Shown here: piece by piece, positions 48,773 to 60,289 of the stretch | How positions within the stretch are numbered: the stretch's first letter is position 1 | How the letters are laid out: every line of letters begins with the position of its first letter | Assembly (NCBI GenBank): GCA_905250115.1 | Contig: CAJNOI010000043.1 | Span: 186,001 to 250,000, forward strand | Reading direction: 5' to 3' | Length of the DNA stretch: 64,000 bases | Origin: Adineta steineri | Lineage: Eukaryota > Rotifera > Eurotatoria > Adinetida > Adinetidae | Made by a program: the position numbers and the translations under genes | The notes under the pieces: model-generated | Database searches by the model: none | The model's input: the letters and a program-made list of their open reading frames with translations, nothing else | What the model was told of the DNA's origin: nothing

Positions 48773-49367
48773 TCTTTATTCATCTAGTTGTCTGTTTGTT
48801 TTTTATTATTAGAACAGTAGTATACATTTGATTAAGAACGTCTTCTTTCTCGTTTTCTATATCTATCTATCTATCCATATATCTTCAGTTTTCACATTCC
48901 TTTAATTGAATCATTAAGTCAGACATTATGATTTCTTTTTCTCTACGGTCATTAGATGGCACCGATCAGATTAAATAAATCTCAGGTAAATAAATACTAT
49001 CATTAGTCGGATGTTGCACTTTTCTTCTCATATAGTCAAATAGTCTGTCGTTCGTCTTTTACATTGTATATGTCTATAGTTATGTTCGTATTTATACATG
49101 CATTCAATCAATTTCGTAAAGATTTATGATACATTAGATACAAAGATGATGTTCTTTTCCTTTTTCTTTCCTGTTTATTGTACAGACGAGATAGTTCTTT
49201 CTTTTTTTGTTATGTTATGATGTTCATCTTTTTTTCTAATAGTTTCTTGAAATACAATATGATTATATATATATTTGTTTGTCTATGAATGAATTTGTAG
49301 TGCCTTCTAGATTATCTTGAAGAAAACATTGTTGTTTTCTATTCAAATTTAATTTAATTTAATAATT
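48773..49367. other. ADAM10 3' flank and RPL41 upstream region
   Basis: 595 bp with pyrimidine-rich stretches (CTTTTCCTTTTTCTTTCC near 49154-49172) that would suit the TOP-type transcription start of a ribosomal protein gene. No other gene seen. Confidence 0.5.
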
Positions 49368-49501
49368 ATGAGAGCCAAAGTAAATATTTATTTCCATTAG
49401 AATGATTATAAAATTAATTTTGTTTTTTTTTGTAGTGGCGTAAGAAACGCATGCGACGACTCAAACGTAAACGAAGACGTATGCGTGAACGATCAAAATA
49501 A
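49368..49501 (+). CDS. RPL41: 60S ribosomal protein eL41 (25 residues, two exons)
   Basis: The smallest eukaryotic ribosomal protein, sitting at the subunit interface. Exon 1 is only ATG AGA GCC AAA (49368-49379), followed by GTAAATATTT. The intron ends TTTTTTTTTGTAG, and exon 2 (49436-49501) encodes WRKKRMRRLKRKRRRMRERS plus Lys and a stop. Joined, the protein begins MRAKWRKKRM and differs from the human one at only two positions (Arg for Lys, Glu for Gln near the end). The split after MRAK is shared with other animals as far as I recall. Without recognising the tiny first exon, exon 2 would look like a stray basic terminal exon of ADAM10. Confidence 0.95.
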
Positions 49502-49673
49502 AACAACGATGATGAAGATATGAATACCAACTAATTATATCTTTTCATATATGTGTTTTGATCATCAATTTTAAAAAGAAAATAAAAATATAATATCGAA
49601 TTATTCAATATTAAGATATATATATATATAAATTTTTTGTTTGAAATATGTAAAGAAAAATATCTACATTTGA

Positions 49674-49725
49674 GGGTGTCAACTCCTCCAGCAACCTTTA
49701 GATTATTACCCACACCCTTTTTGTT
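49674..49725. repeat. GAGGGTGT / ACCCACACCC hairpin-type unit
   Basis: GAGGGTGT and ACCCACACCC are separated by about 33 bases, just beyond the 3' end of the minus-strand frame at 49786. One of the dispersed telomere-like units. Confidence 0.45.
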
Positions 49726-49785
49726 TAGTAGAGTTAAAATTTGAAAATAATTTTAAAAAATATAAAGTTTATTGAACAAGAAAAA

Positions 49786-50193
49786 CTATCTACAAAGAAA
49801 TAGAAGTTTACTGTCATCTGTCATCATAATTTTGATCTTCCGACAACTGTACTGGAATGGATTGACTTGGTTGGATTGGTAATAAATTTCATGTTGACAA
49901 GGTTCTATTTGAATTATTTGTTTTTCGCCATCTATGTGTTATTTTATTAAATATTTATCTAAAACGAAAAATAACTGTCAATTAATTAATAAGATAAACA
50001 ATTACTCACCGTCTTGGGAACGAATACTTTTCATTGTTGACAGTTCAGTCAGGTCAGTCGACGGAAAGATGTGTCGATGGTTTGAATGACGTCTGTTTTT
50101 TGTTTTAATATTTGTTGTTATTGTAAGTAAGTGTTGACTTGATAATGAACAAGTGGACCAGTATCGCCGTGCCCGTCGTCGATGCGTGCTCAC
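49786..50193 (-). pseudogene. Fragment related to the C-terminus of the 51.2-52.0 kb His-Me finger relic
   Basis: Two segments, 50010-50193 and 49786-49931, join at a strong donor (G then GTGAGT) and a CATAG acceptor into one open frame ending at a TAG. The right part reads QIIQIEPCQHEIYY, then FQYSCRKIKIMM. The locus at 51772-52008 ends RIIQATPCRHGING, then FKNSCRKLKIYVQD, so the pair share an IIQxxPCxH...SCRK(I/L)KI pattern. No ATG precedes the left segment in frame; it begins with an Arg-rich stretch STHRRRARRYWSTC, so the front of the gene is missing or in an exon I cannot identify. The SHLC zinc/catalytic segment is not visible here. Best read as a truncated, possibly dead paralogue. Confidence 0.5.
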
Positions 50194-51117
50194 ACAATGA
50201 GTGGTACGCCAATGAGATTTTCTTTATCTGTATTGCCGTATTGAAGAATATTATTTTGTATTCTCTGTGACACAATATTTGCTGCCATAACTGTGATTGT
50301 TTTTGTGTATAAGGTTATGTAAGCGACCTTAGAAAAGTATGAATTACAGACTTGCTTTTATAAAAAAAAAGTATTCGAGCGGATACAAAGTATTAACGAC
50401 TTCGAAATAAGCACATTAAAATTTTATTCATTCTTATACGCATATGTCTCTCTTTCTATATACATATATATACATATATGAAGTTATTCTAATCTATAGC
50501 GCTCTTATCAATCTGAAATAAAAAGAAATAAACATATAAGACAATGAATTGCAACGAATCATGAAATGGATGGGTATTATCATCTGACAACTTTGACAGC
50601 TATCACATTAATCATATATTCAAAGAAATAAAAAATTCGAATCGCACACACCGATGGATTGCATTTTAATATCTATCAATACCTTGTATCTTTTTTTCGG
50701 TGAATCTCAAATCGTAGATCATTCAAAAATATTTCTGATCAATCATCAATATAAAGTCGATAATATACAGGCGATATTTTATTACAAGTAATGCTCGTCT
50801 GGAGACTAGCTCAGCTCTTTGTCGTAGAACCGATATATCTTCGCTACCAGCACACACTTTATTTCTGCTAGACTCATCTCTATGAGAAAGAGAACTTGGA
50901 GAAGAAAGATATTTATATAGATGCCCTATTGCTTATCATTCTATTGTTTCATAGATCATCAGCCCGATTGATCTCTTCGAAGAGAATGAATTTATCAGAT
51001 GTAATGTGACAAAGCACTTCTACTCACCTCTTAATTCAACTCAATCGGTTATTTCGAATTCTTATTTTCGCTTTAATCTTATTCTGCTTTCTTTTCAGAT
51101 AATTTTTTTAGAAAAAT
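50194..51117. other. Spacer upstream of the His-Me finger relic
   Basis: AT-rich with no confident exon. Possible upstream exons of the relic may lie here, but none could be supported by frame and splice sites. Confidence 0.4.
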
Positions 51118-52008
51118 TCCAATCCTACAGAGGAAGAATTTCACGATATCGCTACATTACTCGACTGTAGCAAGAAGATAGTAAAAGTAAGTGTTAAACT
51201 TTAAAACAAATTTATTAATTGTGTTTCACTTTTTTAAGGAAAAATTTTACAAAAAGAGAAAAAATTACTAAGGATACCAAACAAATGAGTACAGTGTTTT
51301 TAAAATATTTAAAAAATCATGAAGTAAAATTGTTGATGGACGGTATGATAAAAAAAGATGAATGCGAGGATTACATCAATGAAAATCATGTTTCGAAATG
51401 TATTAAAATCAAAGACATATGAAAAATGACAAGTGACGATCAACGTAATGGTAAGTTTTTCTTTCGCTAATGTTGTTGTAATAAAATATCTATTCTTTTT
51501 AGGTGAATATTTTTTCAAATGGATGACTTGCTCATTACCCAAAAAAGTATGAAACATCTTTACCACGAAGTAGTCTAAGGTTACACATTAACAAAAATGG
51601 AGATATGGCTCCAAAATTACAACAAAAAATCAATGATTACGGCATTTTGAAACATCATATTATATTACGCGCTACGGATCCATCTTTTACAAATGCAAAA
51701 ACCGGTAAGAATAAAAGATTGAATTAATAATCCTTTAATGACATTACTTTTGTTTCATTTTAGGCTCGCATTTGTGTGACACGAATGGTTGTGTTTCAAC
51801 GGAACATCTCTTTATTGAGAACTTTGACGTCAATCTTACGCGGATTAGGTGTGAAGGTGTAACTTTTCTTATCCGTCTTGGAAACGAAACATCACCAGGA
51901 CGTATTATTCAAGCAACACCATGTCGACATGGTATCAATGGGGATGATGACGGTTTCAAAAATAGTTGTAGAAAATTAAAAATTTATGTTCAAGATGTTA
52001 TTAAGTGA
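51118..52008 (+). pseudogene. I-PpoI-like His-Me finger (HNH superfamily) endonuclease, disrupted
   Basis: The best-preserved exon (51766-52008) encodes GSHLCDTNGCVSTEHLFIEN followed by FDVNLTRIRC and, later, TPCRHG. Relative to I-PpoI the spacing is exact: H98-L-C100, C105, H110, N119, R122 and C125, with a following CxH pair like C132/H134. The catalytic His and Asn and both zinc sites are thus represented. Upstream, segments at 51496-51543 and 51546-51704 are open but lie in different frames across an A-run near 51540. The frame at 51228-51420 ends in TGA before the next donor, and a possible exon at 51118-51189 also enters a stop. As read, the gene cannot yield a full protein. Terminal residues SCRKLKIYVQDVIK recur in a fragment at 49.8 kb. 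It is either a dead mobile-element or homing-type gene, or a host gene with sequence errors. Confidence 0.6.
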
Positions 52009-52873
52009 ATAAATAAAAAAAAATAATATTAAATACTTTTGTCGTTATTCCTGAAAGTCTGATGATTGCAAAACAGAAATTATAAGGGTATGCGTGTGGG
52101 TGTTAGTTAAGAGTAGAGACACCCTTCCTATACCAATATAAAACATTCATTTCCTTCATTCATCAGCGTGAATAATTTAAATACTAATTATAAAGTATTT
52201 TGTCGAATTATTGACGTCATTAATTTTTGATTGACTTCATAATATACTTGAATGTTGTTCGATTAGAAACAAGAAAAAGACTTTTCTAACCGACGAATTG
52301 TAACCATGTAACTTATTCGCACAAATAATCATTTGTTATAATGTTTCAATTGTCATTCTGTTAAATGACAACCAAGTTTTCAAGTATCTTTTGATCAAAA
52401 TATTGAAATGTTTATTTAAACGTTAAAATAATATTAAACATCCATTATAATGAAAAAACAAGAATAAACATTAAAAAAACGTGCAGATATAGCAATAATT
52501 CTATGTTGAAAAGGGAGAATTAGTAATATTAGTACCATCTGTAGTTTAAGGACACAACGCAATGCTATTAGTGAATATGTCATTGAAGGTTTTGATTGCC
52601 ACTTCTAACCGTCATTGTCAGAAGAATAGATGTGAAGTACTATTCGTTTACTATGGGCTTTTAAGAGATATTCTTGTCGTATAGAAAAAAGTACGTTGTA
52701 GTCTTATTGTTAAATAAACTAGATTTAATTAATTCTTTTTTTCCGAAATTGAATTATTGTATATTCTATCTTAGTTCACTTGCTCATGCAGATTATAAAT
52801 CATATCTATAGTTTATTTTATTTTTTTTTAAGAATGAATGAGGCGAACAATTAAAAAAAAGATTTAGTAGTGG
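52009..52873. other. Intergenic, with a telomere-like hairpin unit
   Basis: At 52084-52131 AAGGGTATGCGTGTGGGTGT and ACACCCTTCCTATACC form an imperfect inverted pair, 75 bp beyond the His-Me relic's stop. The remainder is AT-rich with no gene seen. Confidence 0.45.
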
Positions 52874-53002
52874 CTATGATTGTTCTTGCTGTTTTGGGGA
52901 AGCTAAAATGATAAAATATAACAATATTATTTTATCCTAACAATAACAAAAACTTACTTTGGTTAGTCGTTGAAGTTGTATCAAAATCGCTATTGTCCGT
53001 GT
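52874..53002 (-). CDS. Candidate alternative 3' exons of the dynein light intermediate chain gene
   Basis: A 45 bp exon at 52958-53002 is bounded by TTTCAG and GTAAGT, and a terminal exon at 52874-52902 by TTTTAG. They encode TDNSDFDTTSTTNQ and SPKQQEQS then a stop. Splicing from an internal donor in the main last exon (CGGCAAA then GTAAGC, near 53893) keeps one frame through both introns and ends at a TAG, so a longer dynein light intermediate chain tail is likely. Phase agreement across three junctions is the evidence; no transcript is available. Confidence 0.55.
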
Positions 53003-53853
53003 CTGAAATAGAAATAAAGAAAAATAAGTATATATAAAAAACAGTGATATTCCCAAAAATAATAAAAAAAAATGAAATAAGCAATGAAATAACCTAGACC
53101 CATAAACGCACTACATTTTTTATAAAATATAAATTACTTTATGTTTTAATGGCAATGGTTAACTTTGTCATTATGAAGAATGCTAGAGAGATAGTATCTT
53201 ATATTTATCATATGTAGAATAGTATTATGATGATATTCACCGTTTTCGAATAGTTTGTATTCATCATAGTTAGATAGTGTAAGATCCGAGAATGATCGGT
53301 TTTAGGAAAGAATTTATACTAATAGCGTGATGATAATTTTATTCTGATGTAAACACAATAGCCAATATTTATTTTTCGTTATAGATTAATTAACAATAGA
53401 TGAAAGAGTTTTGGTTTTCGATGGTATTAAACGCAATAAGAATCGATATAGTTTATGATCGATAGATAAAACAGATCGCTGTTGTCTTGAATAAAACCAA
53501 TAAAATAATCGTCATGAAATTGTAGATGAATTTTATTTTTAAAGATCTTTATAGTGATCATTCGAGATGAGGAAAATCGGCAAAGTTGCCTATGCAACTA
53601 TCGAATTATATTACGTAGTGATAAATACTTCTTGTTCGACGATGGACGATATGATTATAATTTAAAAATATTTTATTCATTGCATAGATATGAAATAGAT
53701 ATATAATAATGGACATTCTTGTTTGCTTCATCGGTGGAATCTTAGCAAATGTGAAGGAATGCTGCGAGATTACCATGATAAACCTGATTTGATTTGTTTA
53801 TTGTTTTGATTTATTATATTTATTATATTAGGTTTATATGTTTCATATAGTTT
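53003..53853. other. Large terminal intron or 3' flank of the dynein light intermediate chain gene
   Basis: About 850 bp AT-rich. If the distal exons are used this is an intron; otherwise it is 3' flank. No independent gene seen. Confidence 0.45.
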
Positions 53854-55755
53854 TTATCTAGTAATTGATGGTCGGGGAGGAAGAGCAAACTGCTTACTTT
53901 GCCGTTGAGTAGCAGGTGAATTAGCAGTTGTCGGAGTTACTGGACCACCTGATTTTCTTGTTAGAAGACTATTGAAGAAATTAGCCAAAGCACCTTCATT
54001 CGCTGCTGTGCTTGTACCACCCGGTGTAACATTCTAAATATAAATAGAATTCATATTTTTAACTAAAGTCATATATTCATATCTTTACCGGTTGATTTCG
54101 TGGTCGACCAGCCATAGATGGTGTCTGTGAGCCCATACCACTACTTACACCTGATGTCATTGCATTTCTTGTAAGTACAGGTGTTGAATTTTCGTCCTTA
54201 AAATTCATAATGATATAGATAATATATACTGATATTATTTCAATATATTTTTACTTACATTTCTTCCAGGTGATGCAGCTCTATTTAATGTTAATTGAAG
54301 ACGAGATAAAAACTCTTGATCATCTTCAGCAGTAACAGTTTCATTATCACGTTGTAACGGCTATATATAAATATACAAAGAGAAAAAAACATTTTAAACA
54401 ATGAATTTATTTCTATTAATTAAAAGAAATAAAATTATATACCCGTCGAACAACGGGCTTAACGAATACATCTGAATAGTTATCAGTTGATTTAAGTCGA
54501 TGAAGATTTTCTAATAAAATTTCCGCTTTTTTTGGATTATCCCAACCAGCTGGAATAAAAATTGAATCACGTTCAACAATAGCAGCTGGTGAATGAAATG
54601 AATAACCATAACATTTATGTATAATATATCTATATAATTTATCAATATTCTTTTTTTCTTTTACTGATGTATAAAATAATGCAGCACCATCTAAAGAAAT
54701 CCAATTGATAAAATATTTTCAATATGAAAAACTATTGATCATACATTCTAAACAAAATTTTCGTAAATGATATTGCATAAAATCAAACTGTTCATCTTTA
54801 TAATCATTTTCTTTTTCAAGTGTTGGCATTACATCACACTAGAATATTGAAATTTTATAAAAGTTTTTTTTAAATATAAAATTTACTTTTGTAATAACAA
54901 CAATAATTGGAATTCCAAATGATTTCGTTAATACACCATCAGGAAGTGGTAAAACAATTTGATCTTCGTTAATATTTATATTTATAGGTGTTGTTGTTGA
55001 TGCAATTGAAATAGATGAAAGTGAATTTGGAATTCGACCAGTAGATGTACCATTTTTTATTGTTGCTGATGATGAAGATGATGCCGTCATTATAGATGAA
55101 TCATTAGGTTCAGTATAATGTTGAAAATCATACTGAAGACGATCGCGCATTTCACGTAAACATGTTGAATCAATTTTTAATCGTTCAATATGTTCATCAA
55201 TGAGTGTTACCCATTTTTTTAATGTCGATAATAACGACCATGGTTGTGTCATGCTAGCAACTAGAACAAGAACAGTATTTTCTACTGTATCTGATTTAAT
55301 TGCAAATTTAAGTAATGGAGATGAACAAACAATATCACCATCAAGAATCCATACACCTAATTTAGGAGTATCTATTTAACAAACAAACGAACAAACAATG
55401 AAAATTATATTTCAAATTGAAATATAAATAATACCATCTCGATCATCATCTTTAATATCAATATAATGATATTCAAGACCAGCACCTCGTTTTGGATCTT
55501 CATTTCCTTGTAATTTAGCTACTAATGTTGTTCGACCGCTCTCATTATCACCAAGTACTACAAGTGATTTTGTTGTAGGTGCTTTTTTTGTTGATGATTT
55601 AACATCATGTAAAATAGATGCCCTATTCAATGAAAAATTTTCAAAATAAAATAATAAAAAAAAATATAATTAAAATTCATTTACCAAATGCCTTTTTTTT
55701 CATCAGTATTATCTACGGATGGAAGAGATTCACCGACGACGGTTTGGTTCGTCAT
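53854..55755 (-). CDS. DYNC1LI: Cytoplasmic dynein 1 light intermediate chain
   Basis: Dynein-1 subunit that binds the heavy chain through a GTPase-like fold and cargo adaptors through its C-terminal helix. Eight exons (55685-55755, 55435-55622, 54887-55371, 54745-54838, 54443-54690, 54259-54360, 54089-54196, 53854-54033) give 491 residues. Landmarks: [20 protein letters not shown] (P-loop-like), [61 protein letters not shown], then VITKCDVM and [58 protein letters not shown]. The adaptor-binding helix is [16 protein letters not shown] (human [16 protein letters not shown]). The tail may end in PPRPSITR at 53854 or splice onward to 52874. A Ser/Thr-rich insert between residues 160 and 190 is lineage-specific. 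DYNC1LI1 versus 2 is not separable outside vertebrates. Confidence 0.97.
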
Positions 55756-57039
55756 CGTATAATTGTTATTTCTATAATGAATAAAAGAAAAAAAATCGGT
55801 AGTGATAATGTTTTAAAACGCATCAGCCGTTCTATTTAATGAAAATTCAAAAAGAAAAGCAAATTAAACAACAAGCTGTTACATCCAGCGTCTTATTTTC
55901 GACTCATCATGTTACAATTGACAATGATTGTTTGTCATGTTAATAGTGCCACTGTGGCGCTTCAGTCATAAACAACCAATAGAAACTTTCAATACTTCAA
56001 CATAAATAACGAATAGAGCTTTTCTTTAGGAAACATTGGATTTTTCTTTATCCAATAGTATATTGATACAATATACGTTCGTTCACTTAGCAGATGTTTT
56101 CTATTATCCTCCCATCAGTTCATTATTCCTTCTTCTATGTAAACCATCCATATAACAAATATAATTATTCTTAATTTGATTAATTATCGTTTGTATACTT
56201 TAAAGATTGACAAAAATTCAAATGATTACATTTATATCTTCTTTATTAGTAAAATCTTGTTTAACATCTGTTCAAGACAATCTGATACATAATGTTATTC
56301 AAGGTCGAACTTTTTTATTAATTTCTCATTTTCTGCGTGACGTATTTCCTATTATTTCTTTCTAATTCTTTTACTTAAATAAAAAATACGTAATTGTAAA
56401 AATAATTTCGAGAAAAATCGAACGGTAAATTTAAGAATAGGCACATGACGTTGAGGGTGATTCATACAAATAATAGTATCATTCAGCTGTGCTTACCCTT
56501 GTATATTGTTACACCCACGTTCTAAATTGCTGATATAGTTGTACTAAAATATCAACACCTACTCACAATATAACATTCATATTAACAGAAATTAATAATT
56601 GAAAATCTAGTTTAATAATAAAAATTCTTTTTATATCCCTCGAATTTTGATACTGTCAGAATATTATAATCTGTTTTATAGAAACAAGAAGTTCATTTTG
56701 ATGTTCTAAAGTCTGATAAATATCATGACAATATATCGTCTTCTGCTAGATCTTTTAATATCGCAGATAGATTATCAGAAACTATTGTATGTCTCTATCT
56801 ATCAATATGTATAACTTGTCTTCGTCGAGGCCTCTTCATATTTTTTATTGGTAGTTAAAGATCTTTTCTGATTGGTATAGAAAATATCATTGAAAGAAAT
56901 CAGTATTTATTGGATAATAAATTATTCAATAAAAAAATATTTGTGGTATTTGAATTTAGTTTTTTAATATTTTTATTTTCTTGTGAGCATATATAACTTA
57001 TTTTTCAAATTAATATCGAATCAAATTGATATCTTCAGA
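55756..57039. promoter_or_regulatory. Divergent region between dynein light intermediate chain and FASTKD genes
   Basis: 1.28 kb head-to-head spacer. It carries a weak GAGGGTGA...CACCCACG pair around 56453-56520 and TATCTTCAG immediately before the FASTKD ATG. No gene seen. Confidence 0.45.
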
Positions 57040-59980
57040 ATGCTTCGATTTTTTGGTTCATCTAGTCGAACGATAGTTTTATCGTATCCATCAGCAACAA
57101 ATACATTTTGGAAATCTATTCGATCTATTTCCAATCATCAAAACATAGCTCAAACTCAATCGATTGATGATAAAGTAAAAAGACTTGTTTTTTTTCTTGT
57201 TAAAGAACTTATCTTATCTTGATTTTAGTCTAAATCTCGTCGATTACCATCGCCTACAACACGTAAAGTTAATATAAAAAAACTTTTTTCCAATGATGAA
57301 TCAGGAGAAAATTCAGTATCTCCTGCAAGTCCTCGTCGACCAAATATTCTTCATTCTTCATCATTTGATGATCCATCACGAATGGCATCAGATTTACCAA
57401 CAAAAAGTCAATATGAAAATAATATTGATAATCATCAAAATGAAGAACAACAAAGACAAATAAAAGTATCGAATGATACAACACAAACAAAATCAAAACG
57501 AACGACACCACGAAAAAAATCATCAAATGCAATTGAAATCGATAAAGTCTTCGATGAATCTGAATATATTTCTATTGAACGAACAAATGAAAAACGACTA
57601 AAATCTAATGATGCAAATCAATCTCATCAACCAAGACAACCAAAAAAAGAAAGATCATTAACAGGACAATTAGATGAAGTAGAAATTCGTATTGAATTTT
57701 AATTTATTTACATTTTTATTTTAGTCTTCAACTTTAGATCAATCAAAACGTCATACATCAACTCCAATACTTTTATCAAATATTAAACAAGCAAATACAA
57801 TTGAAGATTTATTAAAAATTTTTGATAAATATGTTGTACCAACAGAATTTGCATTAGGCTTACAAAAAATGTGTCAAATGGCATCAGTTGAAAATAGTGA
57901 TGCTGTTCAAATTTATACACAATTAGATGATGCACGAAATCGTATGGAATCACTTTTACTTAGTTTTGTAAGTTTTTTAAGATAAAATAAATCTTTCTCA
58001 ACATATGATTTGTCTTTTTTTTTAGTTAAATAAATTTAGTGATAATGAAGTATTAACGGCTATTACATTTATTACAAAATATTATCCAGAAGATAATGAA
58101 TTTACTGATAAATTTTCACTTTTACTTGCTAATCGATTAAGACGTATTAGTGTTCATCAAGTAAACTATATATTTTATTTTTAAAATCGAAAAAAAATAT
58201 TTGATCTATTAAATATTCTTTAGGTTGTTCGTATATTAGAAGAATTAAAATCTTCACGTCATACAGCTCAATGGATACATCGAATTTATAATCGTCTTTT
58301 AGCTTTAGCTGAAGGACGTTATTTTGAATTCGATAATATACGTGATATATTAGCATTAACACATAAATTATCTTATAATGATCGTTTAATAAATCGTTTA
58401 GATGAAAGAATTTTAGAAATAAGTGATAGTTTAACATTTGATGATTGGTTTAAAATATTAATTAATAAATCAATGTTAAAAAGACGTGATCGAACAATAA
58501 TACGTGCTGCTTGTTATCATTTACTTAAATTAAGTGATTCATTTTTATTTCCAATAGACAAATTAAAAGATTCTCTTTTGGCATGTGCCATGTTAAATGT
58601 ATATGATAAGCCATTTTTAGAACGATTAACTCGAGATGCATATGAACAAATCAATCATATTAATGATCCATTTATAGTAAGTATATTTAATTGAGCAAAG
58701 TCTTTTCAAATGTCTGAAAAACTTGCAGATATGAATAATCTATTTTTTTTCTTCTAGCTTCAATCAATTATAACTTCAATGGGCACACTCCGTATTCGTC
58801 ATTGTGAATTGCTTGATAGTTTTGGAAAAATCCTTTTAGAAGACTCGGAATCAAAAACGAAATGTATTCAATCATTCATACGTACATGTGCATCTGTTAA
58901 TTATTCTCCATCGACATTACCAACACTTGTTGAAAATCATTTAAAATTAGATGAGAACACTTCTACTGAAGAAACAAATCAGTTAAATGATATTAAAAAT
59001 CGTATTGATCTCGTTTGGTCACTTGCAATTTTAGATCAAGCAAATCAAGATCATGTATCATCCGTTCTTAATCAAGATATATTTCAACTTATACAAAGTA
59101 TATCAAAATAAAAGTCATTGTTTGTTATTCTAAATCAATTATTTTTTAGATGAAGTATCAAATTCTAAAATAGCAGGTGCACTTAAATTACTTGCAATTT
59201 ATTCATATAGTTTACAAAAATTTTCCAAAAAATTTCTTAAACCAACATTTAATATTGAACAACTTGCACAACAATTAACATTAAAAAATTCGAATGCACA
59301 AGATCAATTAGCTAAAACAGTGACAACATTTGCTGCTGAAAATAAATATTCAAAATTTAGTGTTGTCACATCAAACATGATTGTTATTGGTAAAAATTAA
59401 AATTTTACTTTTCATTCATTCCTTAAAGTTTATGTATAAAATTCTAGATTGTTTAATGGTAGTGGATAAAACTGGTACACCACAAGATTTAAGTACTGTT
59501 TTAACTAATGGAGAAAGTAATAGTGCTAGTGGACAAACAACATTTAATAAAGTACGAATTGATGAAAATCGTTACAAGTAAGTTAAATCATTTGCGTTTT
59601 GGATTAATTTGATAAATTCTCAAGATGATAATAAAATAAAATTGTTCTGTATTTAGAATTGCACTTAAATGTCTTGATTATCAAGATAAAACATTATTAA
59701 CGAATTCTATTTCGGGTTCTATAGCACTACAACTAAGATTATTAAATTCACTTGGTTATAAATGTGTACCGGTATGTTTCTAATCGTTTTTTCTTTAGAA
59801 AATATAAAATAAGATTTCTTTTTAAAGATTCATTATGATGAATTTATAAAAATTCAAGTACCAAATGATCGAATAAAATATATTCAACGTAAAATCAAAG
59901 AAGCCGTTAGTCCATCATCAACTCCAAATCAACAAAGTAATAATCTATCTTCTACTTCAAGAAATGATGCAGATTGGTGA
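57040..59980 (+). CDS. FASTK-domain/RAP-domain mitochondrial RNA-regulating protein
   Basis: FASTKD-family proteins bind and process mitochondrial RNAs. Ten exons (57040-57174, 57229-57678, 57725-57967, 58026-58160, 58224-58676, 58758-59097, 59150-59389, 59448-59577, 59657-59771, 59828-59980) give 797 residues. The first 35 residues (MLRFFGSSSRTIVLSYPSAT...) are basic/hydroxylated without acids, a good mitochondrial presequence. A disordered basic linker follows to about residue 210. Alpha-helical FAST repeats run through VVRILEELKSSRHTAQW, LTFDDWFKILINKSMLKRRD, ACYHLLKLSDSFLF and IITSMGTLRIRHCELLDSFG. A C-terminal RAP domain contains SGSIALQLRLLNSLGYKCVP then IHYDEFIKIQ and RIKYIQRKIKEAV. 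The member (FASTKD1-5 or TBRG4) is not identified. TCTTCAG lies directly before the ATG. Confidence 0.85.
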
Positions 59981-60289
59981 ACAAATTAAAAACTTTACAT
60001 GTACAATGATCTATTTACTATATGATCATATATGTCGTTTTGTTTGTTTGTTTGTTTTTGCCCCTTTTCCGTTTGCTTACTATTTTTTTTGTTGGTATTT
60101 TTAGGAAATAAAATAAAAGAATAGGAAAAAAAAAGTATCTATAGACAACGTATTTTATATTGAATTTAATTCTTGATTACAGTAAATAAATAAATAAATA
60201 GATAAATATACATTTAACAAAATTACGAAGAAAAAAGAAGAACTAGTTTTTATATTGAACAAGAAACAACCATAAAGATATAATTATAT

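Noticed and set aside
49436-49501. Basic C-terminal exon as the last exon of ADAM10
   Set aside because: ADAM10 already reaches an in-frame stop at 48770-48772, and MRAK plus this exon equals RPL41.
57269-58437. Minus-strand frames opposite FASTKD exons
   Set aside because: Shadows of the plus-strand gene, which has consistent splice phases and total length.
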